Assembly (NCBI GenBank): GCA_020226215.1
Contig: CM035226.1
Span: 92,590,895 to 92,654,894 of the forward strand
Source of the DNA: Sindora glabra
Lineage: Eukaryota; Streptophyta; Magnoliopsida; Fabales; Fabaceae
Reading direction: 5' to 3'
Length of the DNA stretch: 64,000 bases
Shown: positions 33,181 through 47,819 of the stretch, in pieces
Position numbering within the stretch: position 1 is the stretch's first letter
How the letters are laid out: the number at the start of each line of letters is the position of its first letter
The notes under the pieces: model-generated
The model's database searches: none
Told to the model about the DNA's origin: nothing
What the model saw: only the letters and a program-made list of their open reading frames with translations
Position numbers and translations under genes: made by a program

Positions 33181-35955
33181 CCTATAGGATCATTCTTTTA
33201 TGACTAAGTTTTTATCCATTTCAAAATAAAATCAATAACAATGATTTTAGCCATTTAAAATGGGTAAGTCATTCATAAATAGAAAATGAAGAATGTTGGT
33301 TCAAGGATTTGCATAATAAAAGAATGGGCTTTGCAAAATTTAATTTCATGATAACAAAATATCCCAAATAATAAGAATAACTAAGAAGTCTATTTTCAGT
33401 TTATCAAACATTTGACCCCAAAGCATTTTTCATATTTGATTCTTCAACATTAAAATTGAAAAAAAAAATCAAAGGTGAAAATGTTAACCCTCCCATGGGT
33501 TATTCACTTCTTTTTTATAATCTTTAATTTATTAAAAAAAATTGATAATTCTTAATTTACTAAATCTAATAGAATAATTTATGTGCCTATCATATATCTA
33601 TGATGTGACTGATTGATATTCTCACTTATATATGAATAAAGAAATGACATTTTGAGATCTAAAACAGGGACCCATTATTATACCTTATGTGCACAAATCA
33701 CAACCTATAAATAAATAATGGTTACTTCCAACTTACCAAGCTAAGTCATTCTTACCATCCTTATAAACAATACCCGTTTTACCCCGTTATTGTTAAGATT
33801 GATTACGATGCAAATATTTGTCTTCATTAGCATCTTGGACTTTTAAAGCTGAAACTTCAAATGAACAAAATGGATTTGACAAATATACTTTATCCTACAA
33901 TCTTGCGGTTATTAATGGTGCAGATGGAGATGCATTTTAAATATTTAGTCATGCGCATAAAGTTTCACCCATAATCAAAACTGATAAAGCAAATAAGATA
34001 AAAGAGTGTGAATTGACTTTTTTTCCTAAAAGGAATAAATCAAATTTTTTAAGACTTCTTCTAAAAAGGATGAATATGTTGCGTCAAAATATGTGATTTA
34101 TTTTCAAAATATTAAAACAATAACCATGAACTTCAAATCAATTTTAAGTGAGAAACCTTGCAATTAAAAGGCAATATCGAGTAATATTATCAAATATAAC
34201 AAGATTGCAAAATTAAATTATAATTGCATCGTGAGATGAATTAGAGCAACCATGATATTTGAAAGCAATGTCAAGTAATAATATAAAGCTTGAAAACATG
34301 CAAGATCAAAACATAAGCATTGTAAAATTAAAGAGTAATAATATGAAAAGTAATGTGCTTGGAAATACACAAGTAGGAAAGAAGAGATGATACTAATGAT
34401 TTTTATAAATTTTAGATGATTTAAAAGGAATATCTTTTGAATCTACTCCTTTCTTTTTAGATTGTTAAATTTCACTTGAGGTATCCTTTAAATTTCATCG
34501 AGATGCAACATCTTTTAAATTTCCACTAAGATTTTAATTACTATTAACTTTATAAGATTAACTCAATTTATATTTTATTGGTTTGTTTGGTTTTCAGAAA
34601 ATATTTTTCATAAAAAAATCTTATATACTTCGACATAGATAAATGAGTAATATATATTTTAATATCTTGTTACAAAGCAAAAAATACACTTAAAGTCATA
34701 GTAATAGAAGAAAATAATTTTTTATTTACAAAAAAGGAAATTGTCTTTTACTAAACTCCTTACTTTTAGGATGGAACATATTAAACATTTTTCACCATCT
34801 TAATAATTTACAACTATATTCCTACGATGAATATTTTTCACCAAAATAAATAGAAGAATTCTCTCAACACTTTTCTAGAATGGATATTCAAGGGCAAAGT
34901 GTGAGAGTTGTTTTGGAGAGGGGGATAAATCATTGTTAGAAACTTTTTTGTACAATACAAAAGTAGCACTATAAAAAAGCTTATTCAAATCTCAAGTTCT
35001 TCACAAATAAATAAGCTTGAGCTCAAACTCATTGAACTCACAAAATTTAAGATCGATCTTAACATTATACGAGCTTAATTGATATATGATATATTTTATG
35101 ATTTTTTAGTTAAAAAAATAAAAAAATATGACAATAAATCCCATTTTTATATTACATCTCTCTTTTTTTAGTTAATTTTTTCTCCTTTTATTATTAAAAA
35201 GAAGAAAACATTATGATACTAATTAGAATGTGCTCAATAATATTAAAATATTTGATATTAACTTGTGAGTGTTAAATTTACTATATTTGAATAACTTCTT
35301 ATTTTATATTGAACTTAATTAATAATTATAAAATTTATTATAAAATATTAAAATCTTATAAAATCTAAAAATTATTCTTGATTATGATTTTAAAGATTAT
35401 GAATTTAAAAATTCTATACACTTAATGCTTAAATGATGTGAATGGATTACATATTCAATAGTTATCTCAAAAATAGAAATAATGTTGGATATATTTGTCC
35501 AACAAATTAAATCTCATCAAAATAAGAGTAGCTGGATGTATTCTGCATTCAGTCAATAAATAAATTCAATAAATTTTCACTTAATTTAATAATCAATCTT
35601 AATAGATCAAACAAATACCATATAATTTTAATTTTAAATCCATTTAATTAGGTATTGAATTGATATTTTAAACACATTTTTACCTATTATACTAGCTTTC
35701 ACATTTAATTTATTTTTTGAGTCATAATATGAGAAGCTCGACCTCCTATGAGGTAAAGTGTTTTCATCATTGGATTACCTTAATGCATTAATATTTATAT
35801 TGTTAATTTTAATTTACTTATTTTTGTGGTTTAAAAAAAGTAACTTAATGATAAAAATATTAAACTTTTTAAAAGAAAGAGCTCCCCATATCATTATTCT
35901 TATTTTTTTAGAAGAAGTTAGATTAATTATTTTTATCACACAAAAAATTATATAT
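33181..35955. repeat. Duplicated segment A, copy 2 (non-coding)
   Basis: Matches 581-3370 with scattered substitutions and small indels. No gene is recognised. The two copies share the same word order throughout, so no rearrangement has occurred inside A. Confidence 0.8.
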
Positions 35956-37929
35956 AAACTAAATTTTTAAAAAAAATTGGGAGAATCCATAACCCCCAGG
36001 TATGATAGGGCTTTGTGGATATACATGTTTAAGCTCAAGAATTTCTAGAGAGACATTATATGAAGATGATGTTTTAAATGTTTTGGTATTGAGATATGAG
36101 AATTCAAGATCATTGACATTTCATTTTTTTGAAATTGTAAGCTATATATATATAACTTGATCTCTATGTATACTTGTTGCCTAAGTTGATTTAATTTGTC
36201 CAAGAAACTTCTTTTGTTGACTAAATAAAGTGGATAGCAAACTAGCCACATTTTCTCTCTCTTATGTAAATTTTTCCAAAAGAGTATGTTCCTTGCTCTT
36301 TCTCGTAATAGCTAGATTTTTGAATTTGATTGAAGGGCAAATTTCTCAATAGCAATAATATAATTCAAATGCAAAATTTAAGACAAAATGCCACCCAAAT
36401 TGGCCTTCTCCAAGCAAGCACAATAAAATAATATATAATAATATATTACATGTTGCTCTTCATTATAATATTATTCAAATGTCTTTTTAGCTTTTTGATC
36501 TTTTTTTAACTTATCACTAGATAAGGTATAATTAAATAGGAAAACAGCCAATGGGATCAATAATATACAATAAAGTGTATTTAATTTAAAAATTATCCCA
36601 ATATTATAGGTTTTCTTAGTTTCCAAACTTGTCATATTCAAAGGTCAAATCAATTGAGGGAAATTGTAATCACATAGAAAAATATGAAATAAAATAGAAT
36701 TAGACTTTAGATGATAAAAGTGTAATGGCCTAACAATTTTGTAGATTTTTTAATTTATTATAGAAGTCAATATAAATTGAATTGTATAAAAGATAATCTC
36801 ATAAATGCAATATTCAATTTATCATTTCATATACAACTATTTAAAAATAATTAAGTTCAAAATTTTAATTGATCGTCTCATTCCTAAAAAATAAATTAAA
36901 ATAAGATTAATAATTTTGGATAAACTACGATTAATTATTCAAGACCACATATACAAAATATTTAAACAAAATTGAATTTGCATCTCTTCCATATTTAGAG
37001 GCTGATAAATTGATACTTGTTAATTCTTCTTCCTTCGCTTTTCTTTATGATGGCAATTCTTAGTTGGTGTAAACCGTATATTATGAGTGAAGATAAGAAC
37101 TAACTATATATTTATATGGAGAAAATCTTAATAGCCTTCCTATATGGAAGATTATCAGACTTTAGGTTTATACAACTACCAAACTACACAAACAAAAGTG
37201 TTGCCTCATATATCTTAGGAAGCCATGGCCTCCTAAATTTTGAACCCTTTTTTTTCAATTTACATGTACAATCTTTTACCAAAAAAAATTATTAAATTGG
37301 CCCCTATAGAATAAAATCGTTATATTAATCCCTTGCGTGTAATCCTCCTTCCTTGCACACTAACCCTCTAGATATGCAGAGCCCATGCCTTATTAAATTA
37401 CTTACAATTTTAATTGATTCTTATGCATGCATGTCTTGGAACTAGACCAAATTAAACAGTTTGTTTTTATTAAATTAATCAAAATAGACCAAATTAACAG
37501 TGGTTCGTCCAATATAAAGTTCAAACAGATTAGCCATATAATACGTATATGCATTATTCCATTGGTTTACAGGAAAAAAAAAGCCGAGGAGATTAGATGT
37601 ATGGTTTATAAAATTAAGATAAATTAGTTACACGTTTTTATAATTCAAGAAGTGAATTATAAGTAGAAAAGTTGATCAGCCATCCCATGTTGGTGTTTGA
37701 AATATTGAACTGCATGAATCTTTAGGATCTTTGGATAATTATTTATGGGATTGCTAATCTTTATATTATGTGAGGGTTACTAATTTTTATTTTTTATTTA
37801 GATAAAAATTATACTACTAATTTATTGAATATAAGACAATAAAAAATATTATAGTGAAGTTATCACCACCATTAACTACTTGAATTAATGAAAGTATTTA
37901 TTATGGATATGGGAGAGAATGAGTGAGGT

Positions 37930-39000
37930 TTAAATTAATACTTTTTCATTAAAATTACTTAAATATTCTTTATTATTGTATTATTATTAAATTAATAATA
38001 TATTTTTTCATTAAAACGAGAAAATGAAGGTTGCTAAGCCCTATAATCATATAGGGGACAAGCAATCTCATATTATTTATTGGCATAACCATTTCCTTAT
38101 TCAATTTATTGGTGGATAGTATAATATAGTTCACCAAAAAAATAATTTTGTCCTCCCTCCGTTTCTTGTTAAATGTTATTTAAGGTTAATGTACGAGGAA
38201 GAAAGAAAATAAATAACATTAATTTGATCAGAGATAAATTATAATTTATTAATATATTCTTTATTAAAAATTAATTAATAAATAAAATTATTGAATATTT
38301 ATTTGAATAATAAAAATGATATTTAAAAGAAAATAATAATTTTAATTTTAATTTTTAAAATAAATAATAAATAGGATATTTGTTAAATGTTATTTAAGGT
38401 CATTTTATTAACACTTTTTAGGATATTTAACGTTAAACGAAACAAAATATACTTCCTATGTGGTAAGCAAATAATTTTGAATACTTCTCAACTAATTATT
38501 TTCTTTGAAATTTAATTTCTTGCAAGAAATTATTTTTTATGCGAACTAAACGACTTTTTAATTAATATTTTTTTATTAAAATTATTTAAATACTCTTTAT
38601 TATTGTATTATTAATTAATTAATAATATATTTTTTATTAAAATAAAAAAGTGAAGGTTGCTAACCACTTTAATCATATATGGGGTTAGCAATCCCATTAT
38701 TTATTAGCCATAACCATTTGCTTATTCAATTTATTGGTGGATAGTATAATATAGTTCACAAAAAAAAATTGTGCTCCCTCCATTATTTGTTAAACGTTAT
38801 TTAAGGTTAATACATAAAGAAGAAAGATAATAAATAACATTAATTTGATGAGAGATAAATTATAATTTATTAATATATTTTTATTAAAAATTAATTAATA
38901 AATAAAATTATTGAATATTTATTTGAATAGTAAAAATAATACTTAAAAGAAAATAATAATTTTAATTTTAATTTTTTAAAATAAATAATAAATAGGAACC
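37930..39000. repeat. ~630-bp local tandem duplication in B1'
   Basis: The block running from TTTCATTAAAATTACTTAAA through the GAAGGTTGCTAA and TATTGGTGGATAGTATAATA motifs to TAATAAATAGGA appears twice, at about 37930 and 38560. B1 and B2 of copy 1 have it once; B2' has it twice more with a different MITE state. Confidence 0.75.
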
Positions 39001-39229
39001 ATTTTTTTTCCAAACACAAGGCTTGAAATAGTGTGGAAGGAGTGTAAAATTTGGAAAGGCCTTTTGTGTCATCCTCAGCACTGATGCGAGAATAACTAGG
39101 TTTCCAACATGCCGTCAAAGCAAAATTGGCAGTCCAAAATTGAACTTTGGCAGAAGAGTAACTAGACCGAAGTCCCAAATGACATCGAGACTGGAATGGC
39201 CTTATTTTTCCAACTTCAGCAGTAGTCAA
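38891..39229 (-). other. Short frame repeated in unit B, unidentified (B1')
   Basis: The longest version of the repeated peptide, 112 codons: MTTAEVGKIRPFQSRCHLGL, then SSYSSAKVQFWTANFALTAC, WKPSYSRISAEDDTKG and a Ser/Thr-rich part, ending in A/T-coded low complexity. Compared with the B1 version (4767-5051) it has many replacement changes. It might be a captured host exon. No known domain is recognised, so function is unassigned. Confidence 0.3.
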
Positions 39230-40245
39230 TTATGCCGCCAGCTTTAAAAGAGAAAAATAGCTGGCACATATTTCCCTGGTCCCATGTTTATGGATAAGTT
39301 CAATTTTTTTCCATGAAGACCATTTTTTTTTCCTCAAGCAATTGCAATTGCATGGGTATCTATTATATTTTTATTATTAAGACAATAATATTATATATGT
39401 AACAAAAAGATGTTATTAAAACATCAAGATTTAATTTATTATATTTATTTTACAGTCTAGTAAATAATAAATTTTTAATATTCAATATATTTTATGTAAG
39501 TTAGAAAGTTTCAACAAATTTTTAATTGAAATACATTTAATTTGAAATATAATATTTAAAAATCAATATCAATAAAATATTAAAAATTAAATAATCAAAG
39601 TTGATTTTAATTTTAAATATATTCATCAAAAACAAAATATATAATTAAATAATTTAATTAATATCTCTTACATTAAAAACTTATTTGTTTAAAATATTAT
39701 TATATTTTATTTTTATTACTTAGTATTATTAGCATTTTTTTTATAATCCATAATAATGAGTAAGAAAAAAAAAGTGATAAATAAGTCTGACTCAATCATT
39801 ATAATCAAAAATAAAATTTTATTTCATTTCTAAACAAATTTCTTTTTAAAATAATATTTAACTTTAAATAAAAATATTTTATTTTATTTACAATTCTTAT
39901 TTTAATAATATTTGTATCATTATGATATTCATGAAATTTAATAAATATTATACTAGGATACATTTTATTTAACCTAAAAATATGTTATATAAAAGATTTA
40001 CTCTCTTCCTAATATTATATTTATCATAATACTATCAAAATTTACTTTTGAATTAAATTTTATATATTTTTTAATACATTTTAAACAAAATTACCTATTT
40101 ATAAATTAATTAAAATTATTGTTTTTAACAAAAATTTTCAAATAATAACATTTTTATAAATAAATTGAAAGCATCCTTACCGAATGAAATGGAATTAATT
40201 TTGAGAAAGTTGGCCGCTAAACCAAACCCTAAAAGTTAAAACTTA

Positions 40246-40254
40246 GGAAACATC
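40246..40254. other. Empty paralogous site of the PMD-bearing MULE
   Basis: The flanks AAAAGTTAAAACTTA and TATATGACCTTTGACAATTG match those outside 6127 and 14050, with a single nine-base site (GGAAACATC) and no insertion. Confidence 0.9.
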
Positions 40255-40559
40255 TATATGACCTTTGACAATTGCACAAACGGTGGCTAGTGTCAAAATT
40301 TACAATAATCTCATCCTTACTTTTGGCTAGCATTTGGTCGGCAAAATCTTTTCTAAATCTTTAAAATATTTTAAAAAAATATGAAATTTTTATATTTGAT
40401 TCAAATTTAAAAAAATATATTTTCAAGAATGAAAATATTTTTAAAAATATTTTTAATCTAATATTTCCTTGAAATATTTTTATGAAAGAGGTGGTATTTT
40501 ATATTCTAATAATGTAAGAATGATTAATTAATATAAAAAAACCTATTTTATCCACCCCA

Positions 40560-41110
40560 TCACTTATTGTTATTAACCACCACTCATCATCAATTGCTAT
40601 CATTGGCCATCAAGTATTTCCAATTATCATTATTAATTATTATCCATTATTGATGATCACCATTAACTATCAACCACTATTAGTGACCACTGCCAATACC
40701 CTTCATTATTAGTGACTATTACCAATCACCAACCCACATCAATAATTATGGCTTACCACCACTCACCATTAGTTATCACTATCCACTTATAGGTTATTAC
40801 AATCAATCATCATCCATTATTAGTGATTATCATTGATTATCACTCATTATCAATTATTACTACTAATCACTATTTGTTGTTGACTACTATTCATTATCGA
40901 TAATCACTACTTATTGTTGACTATCGTTCATTATTGATGATCACTACTAGCTACACCCATCTCTTAATGACTACCATTGCTTATTATTTATTTTCAATAA
41001 CTGTCACTAGTTATTGTTTATTGTCTGTGACTGTTATGAACCATGACCTATTATCGATAACCATCATTCGCTGCTACCATTATCAACATTACATATAACT
41101 GATAACTACC
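40560..41110. repeat. Degenerate short-period array (B1')
   Basis: Counterpart of 14330-14945, with the same ATTATC/TGATTA vocabulary but a different word order over most of its length. Confidence 0.65.
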
Positions 41111-44100
41111 ACTGGCTACCATATATCATCAATAAATACTAAATTTTTAATAAAAATATTTTGGATAATAAAATGATATTTTTAAAAATAATTAAAATAT
41201 AATATTATAATATTTTTAAAAATATTTATAATTGAATTAAATATAAAAATATTATATTTTCACAAATTAAATTTTTTAGAATTATATCTCTAAAAATGTT
41301 TGATTTTACGAACCAAATATCACTTTACAAACACAAAGAATGCATGCACACAAAGGTTTTTTTCTTAAATAAATACTTAATAAATTCTATCTCATCCTCC
41401 AATATTTTTGCTTTGAATACACGCATACATTACCTTTTTGGGTTGTGTCATTTTCTGGGTTTCTTTTTAAATAATAGAAATTTTACTTCATTTCACATAT
41501 AAATGCAAAATCTTAAATTTAAATCTTAAATATGACAATGGAAAATGTTTTTAAGAAAGTATCAAATATTACTACACCATTAAGATGTAAATATCAATAA
41601 GTGCATGACGATCTTTGAAGCCTTTATTTATTTATTTTCTTTTGTTTATCAATCTCTGAAGCTATTTTACATTTGATTTGATTTAATAATTCCTAAATTC
41701 GATTAAATTTTTATTAGAATCATTTACTTCGTATGTAATTGGATTATAATTTTTTATTATAAATTTTTATAATATTCTATATAACTAAAATTTTAATATA
41801 TTTTATGATTCTAAATTTATATTTTTTAATAATACCATCATAAATATTTTGTTTATCTTAATTCAACTCGATTCGACGCCTCTCACCCGATCAAACCACG
41901 TTAATCATGCAATCTTGTTATGAATGAAAATCATAGACTTATGCTGCCATAATTTTGTGCGGGGCCCTGGCTCTTAGAATTTATACTCAATTTTAACTCT
42001 TTTTTTTGGTCAAAAAGTACCTCTATAAAAAAAATATATGATTTGCATATATATCTTGATAAAGTAGTAACATATTACTAATATTTATAATTAAAAAATA
42101 ATATTTAAAATTATGCTAATGAAAAAGTAATTTTTTTTTTAAAAATTATTTTTTAAAATTTTTATATTTAATATTAAATAAATAAAATATATTTTTATCT
42201 TAATAATTTCCGATTATTTTATGGAAGCCAACTTTCATACAAACGAACGGGGTCTTGTTGTGAAACTGATCGACAGACTCGTGAGAACCGTGTCCATCCA
42301 GCAGAGTTGTCAACGTTTGTTTCAATTTCGAAATACATGTATTCCTACCCAAAAAAAATAGAAATTCAAATACATGTATCAATACAAATTCAGTCCGCAA
42401 TACGTTTATAGATGAATCTGTTGGATCCAGAATGCTTAAACCCATTTGAACATATCAAATGTAATTAATGACTAAATAAACTATTTATACACAATTTCCA
42501 ACGCATATCACAGAAGAGAAAAAATTATAAACCCTCCTTTTCCTAGTTTTTATTTATATATTTTTATTTTTCTGACTCGTGTGTTTTTGGGCAAGATATT
42601 GTTTATAAGAAAATGTCATTTGTTAGCGTCTTTCATTTCAACAGAAAGCATTTTTTTAAAAAATAAATTTTAAAATATAAGAGAAAATATATTATTTACC
42701 TCATATTAAATATGAAAAATGTACATATAAACTAAATTGTTTTAAAAAAATTTGAAGGAGTCCATGACCCCCCCCCAGGTATAATAAGGCTCTGCCTCTA
42801 TGGATATACATGTTTAAAATCAAGGATTTCTAGAGAGAGATCATAAGAAGATGAAGTTTTAAGTGTTTTGGTATTAAAATATGCAAATTCAAGATCATTG
42901 GTATTTCATTTTTAAGATTTGTAGGCTATATATATAACTTTATCTCCAAATATATTTACTGCCTAAGTTGATTTGATTTCTCCAAAAAAACTTCTTTGAC
43001 TAGATAAAGTGGATCGCAAACTAGTCACATTTTCTCTCTTCTATGTAAATATTTCCAAAAGAGTAGGTTACTTGCTCTTTCAAGCAATATCTAGATTTTT
43101 TAATTTGATTAAAGAACAAATTTGCAAATAGTAATAATACAATTCAAATTCAAAATTTAAGACAAAGTGACACCCAAATTGGTTCTCTCCAAGCAAGCAC
43201 ATTAAAATAATATATAACAATATAGTATATGTTGCTCTTCATTATAATATTATTCAAATATTTTTATTTTTTTACTTTTTGGACTTTTTTAACTCATAAT
43301 TAGACAAGATATAATTAAATAGGATGACATCCAATGAGATCAGTAAAATATAATAAAGTGTATTTAATTTCAAAACTAGCTAAACATTATAAGCTTTCTT
43401 GGTTTCCAAATTTGTCATATTCAAAGGTCAAATCAATTGAGGGAAATTGCAATTATATAAAAAAATATGAAATAAAATAGAATTAGATTGCAGATGATAA
43501 AAGTGTAATGGTTTAACAATTTTGTAGATTTGTTAATTTATTGTATAAGTTAACATAAATTGAACTGTATAAAAGATAATCTCATAAATGTAATGATCCA
43601 ATTTATCATTTCATATGCAATTATTTAAAAATAATTAAGTTTAAAATTTTAATTGCCCATCTCATTCCTAAAAAATAAATTAAAATAAGATTAATAAATT
43701 TTTATAAAATAAGATTAATTATTCAAGACCACATATACAAAATATTTAAGCAAAATTGAATTTGCATCTCTTCCATGTTTAGAGACTAATAAATTGATAC
43801 TTGTTAATTCTTCTTTTTTGCTTTTCTCTATGATGGCAATTCTCACTTGGGTATATTATGAGTGAAGGTAAGAACTAACTATATCTTTATATGAGAAAAT
43901 CTTAATAGCCTTCCTATATGGAAGATTATCAGACTTCAAATTTATACAACTACCAAACTATACAAACGAAAGTATCGCCTCACATATCTTAGGAAGCCAT
44001 GGCCTCCTAAATTTTGAACTTTTATTTTATTTTTTTAAATTTTACATGTACAATCTTTTGCCAAAAAAATTATTAAATTGGCCCCTATAGAATAAAATCG

Positions 44101-44718
44101 TTATATTAATCCCTTGTGTGCAATCCGCCTTCCTTGCACGCTAACCCTCTAGATATGTAGAGCCCATGCCTTATTAAATTATTCACAATTTTAATTGATT
44201 CTTATGCATGCATGTCTTGGAACTAGACCAAATTAAACAGTTTGTTTTAATTAAATTAATCAAATTAGACGAAATTAACAGTGGTTCGTCTAATATAAAA
44301 CTCAAACAGATTAGCCACATAATATGTATATGCATTATTCCATTGGTTTACAAAAAAAAAAAAAAAAAGCCGAGGAGATTAGATGTATGGTTTATAAATT
44401 TAAGATAAATTAGTTACATGTTTTTATAATTCAAGAAGTGAATTATAAGTAGAAAAGTTGATCAGCCATCCTTTGTTGACGTTTGAAATATTGAACTGCA
44501 TGAATCTTTAGGATCTTTGGATAATTATTCATGCGATTGCTAATCTTTATATTATGTAAAGGTTACTAATGTTTATTTTTTATTTAAATAAAAATATATT
44601 ACTAATTTATTGATTATAAGACTATAAAGAGTATTATAGTCAAGTTATCACCACCACTAACTACTTTAAATAATGAAAATATTTATTATGGATATGGGAG
44701 AGAATGAGTGGGGTTGAA

Positions 44719-45185
44719 GAGGTCATTTAATTCGCCTAATAATATGGGAAATTCTATTTCTCGAAAAATAAGAAAGAAATATATTGTTTGGTTAATCATT
44801 ATCTAACAAATTAGAAGAAAGAAAACAGGACTTTTTGAGAGGCCTTACTTCCCACAAGGAAAATAACTTACCCATCTCTCCTCGAGTGAGTTCTATTTTC
44901 TAGTATCATTTATGAATACAATAAAAAAATTATGCTCATTAAACTTAATTAATGATAATTTAAATTTATTAATTTATATTATAATAATATAAAAGATATA
45001 ATAATTATTTTATTAATACTTTTTAGGATATTTAAAGTTGAATAAAATAAAATATAGGAAATTATTTCTTAGAAAATGTTACTTTCTACGTATTAACCAA
45101 ATAATTTTGAATACTTCCTAAAAAATTCATATAAGAAATTATTTTCTTGCAAAAACTTTATTTTCTATACAAACTAAACGACTCC
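44719..45185. mobile_element. 467-bp MITE with GAGTCRTTTARTT-like ends
   Basis: The left end reads GAGGTCATTTAATTCGCCTA. The right end, on the other strand, reads GAGGAGTCGTTTAGTTTGTA. The matching place in B1' near 37920 passes directly from GAGTGAGG to TTAATACTTTTTCATT. Right halves of the same element are found at about 38460-38565 and 45690-45835. Hence this MITE seems to have been carried along in the local duplications and then partly deleted. Family unknown, perhaps hAT-like. Confidence 0.55.
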
Positions 45186-46252
45186 TCAATTAATACTTTT
45201 TCATTAAAATTACTTAAATACTCTTTATTATATTATTATTAAATTAATAATATATTTTTTATTAAAATAAAAAAGTGAAGGTTGCTAACCTCTTTAATCA
45301 TATATGGGGTTAGCAATCCCATTATTTATTGGCATAACCATTTCCTTATTCAATTTATTGGTGGATAGTATAATATAGTTCACCAAAAAGAAAATTGTGC
45401 TCAGTTTGTTTCTTGTTAAATGTTATTTAAGGTTAATGTATAAGGAAGAAAGATAATAAATAATATTAATTTGATCAGAGATAAATTATAATTTATTAAT
45501 ATATTCTTTATTAAAAATTAATTAATAAATAAAATCATTTAATATTTATTTAAATAGTAAAAATAATATTTAAAAGAAAATAATAATTTTATTTTTATTT
45601 TTTAAAAATAAATAATAAATAGGATAATTGTTAAATGTTATTTAAGGTCATTTTATTAACATTTTTTAGGATATTTAACGTTAAACGAAACAAAACATAA
45701 AAAGTTATTTTCTAGGAAATATTATTTTTTATATGTTAATAAAATAATTTTAAATAATTTTCAATCAATTATTTCCTTAGAAGTTTAATTTTTTTGCAAG
45801 AAATTATTTTTTATGTGAACTAAATGACTTCTTAATTAATATTTTTTCATTAAAATTATTTAAATACTCTTTATTATTGTATTATTATTAAATTAATAAT
45901 ATATTTTTTTATTAAAATAAAAAAGTGAAGGTTGCTAACCACTTTAATCATATATGGGGTTAGCAATCCCATTATTTATTAGCCATAACCATTTGCTTAT
46001 TCAATCTATTGGTGGATAGTATAATATAGTTCAAAAAAAAAAAATTGTACTCCCTCCATTATTTGTTAAACGCTATTTAAGGTTAATACATAAAGAAGAA
46101 AGATATTAAGTAACATTAATTTAATGAGAGATAAATTATAATTTATTAATATATTTTTTATTAAAAAATAATTAATAAATAAAATTATTGAATATTTATT
46201 TGAATAGTAAAAATAATATTTAAAAGAAAATAATAATTTTAATTTTAATTTT

Positions 46253-46459
46253 TTAAAATAAATAATAAATAGGAACCATTTTTTTTTTCCCCAAACACAA
46301 GGCTTGAAATAGAGTGGAAGGAGTGTAAAATTTGGAAAGGCCTTTTGTGTCATCTCCAGCACTGATGCGAGAATAACTAGGTTTCCAACATGCAGTCAAA
46401 GCAAAATTGGCTGTCCAAAATTGAACTTTGGCAGAGGAGTAATTAGACCGAACTCCCAA
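46253..46459 (-). other. Short frame repeated in unit B, unidentified (B2')
   Basis: Same peptide as 38891-39229 (VQFWTANFALTACWKPSYSR core), with several substitutions and a frame change near the A/T-rich end. Coding status is doubtful. Confidence 0.3.
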
Positions 46460-47513
46460 ATGACATCGAGACTGGAATGGCCTTAGCTTACTTTTATTTT
46501 TCCAACTTCAGCGGTAATCAATTATACCGCCAGCTTTAAAAGAGAAAAATAGCTGGCACATATTTCCCTGGTCCCATGTTTATGGATAAGCTCAATTTTT
46601 TTCCCAAGCAATTGCAACTGCATAGGTATCTATTATATTTTTATTATTAACACAATAATATTACATATATAACAAAAAGATGTTATTAGAACATTGAAAT
46701 TTAATTTATTATATTTATTTAACAATCTAGTAAATAGTAAATTTTTAATACTCAACATAGTTTATGTAAGTTAGAAAGTTTTAACAAATTTTTAATTGAA
46801 ATACATTTAATTTGAAATACAACATTTAAAAATCAATATCAATAAAATATTAAAAATTAAATAATCAAAGTTCATTTTAATTTTAAATGAATTTATAAAA
46901 ATGAAATATATAATTAAATAATTTAATTAATATTTTTACATTAAAGACTTATTTATTTAAAATATTAACATGTTTTATCTGTATTACTTAGTATTATTAG
47001 CATTTGTTTTATAATCAATAGCAATGAATATGAAAATAAAAAAAATGATAGATAAGTATGGCTCTATCATTATAATCAAAAATAAAATTTTATTGCATTT
47101 CTAAATAAATTTATTTTTAAAATAATATTTAACTTTAAATAAAACTATTTTATTTTATTTATGATTCTTATTTTAATAATATGTGTCATTATGATATTCA
47201 TCAAATTTAATAAATATTTCACTAGAATTTATTTTATTTAACCTAAAAATATATTATATAAAAAATTTACTCTCTTCCTAATATTGTATTTATCATAATA
47301 TCATCAAAATTTACTTTTGAATTGAATTTTATATATTTTTAATACATTTTAAACAAAACAACCTATTTGCAAATAAATTAAAATTATTAACTTTAACAAA
47401 AATTTTCAAATAATAAAACTTTTATAAATAAATTGAAAGCATTCCTACCGAATGAAATGGAATTAATTTTGAGAAAGTTGGCCTCTAAACCAACCCTTAA
47501 AAATTAAAACTTA

Positions 47514-47522
47514 GAAAACATC
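47514..47522. other. Empty paralogous site of the PMD-bearing MULE, exact
   Basis: A single GAAAACATC between ACTTA and TATATGACC, identical to the duplicated target at 6127-6135 and 14042-14050. Confidence 0.93.
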
Positions 47523-47819
47523 TATATGACCTTTGACAATTGCACAAACGGTGACTAGTGTCAAAATTTACAAAAATCTCATCCTTCCTTTTGGCTCGCG
47601 TTTGGTCGGAAAATGTTTTCTAAATTTTTAAAATATTTTAAAAAAATATAAAGTTTTCATATTTGATTCAAATTTTAAAAAAACATATTTTCGAGAATGA
47701 AAATATTTTTAAAAATATTTTTAATTTTATATTCTCTCAAAATATTCTTATGAAAGAAATGAATATCTTATATTCTAATAACATAAAAATCTTTAACTAA
47801 TATAAAAAAACTGTTTTAC

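Larger units (their letters stand above)
35955..42730. repeat. Tandem unit B1' (copy 2)
   Basis: Matches B1 without the MULE. The empty MULE site is at 40246-40254 (GGAAACATC, one base different). It has an extra local duplication of about 630 bp (37930-38560 and 38560-39000) and a MITE remnant inside it (about 38460-38565). The conserved short minus-strand frame is at 38891-39229 and the degenerate array at 40560-41110. No intact gene. Confidence 0.8.
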
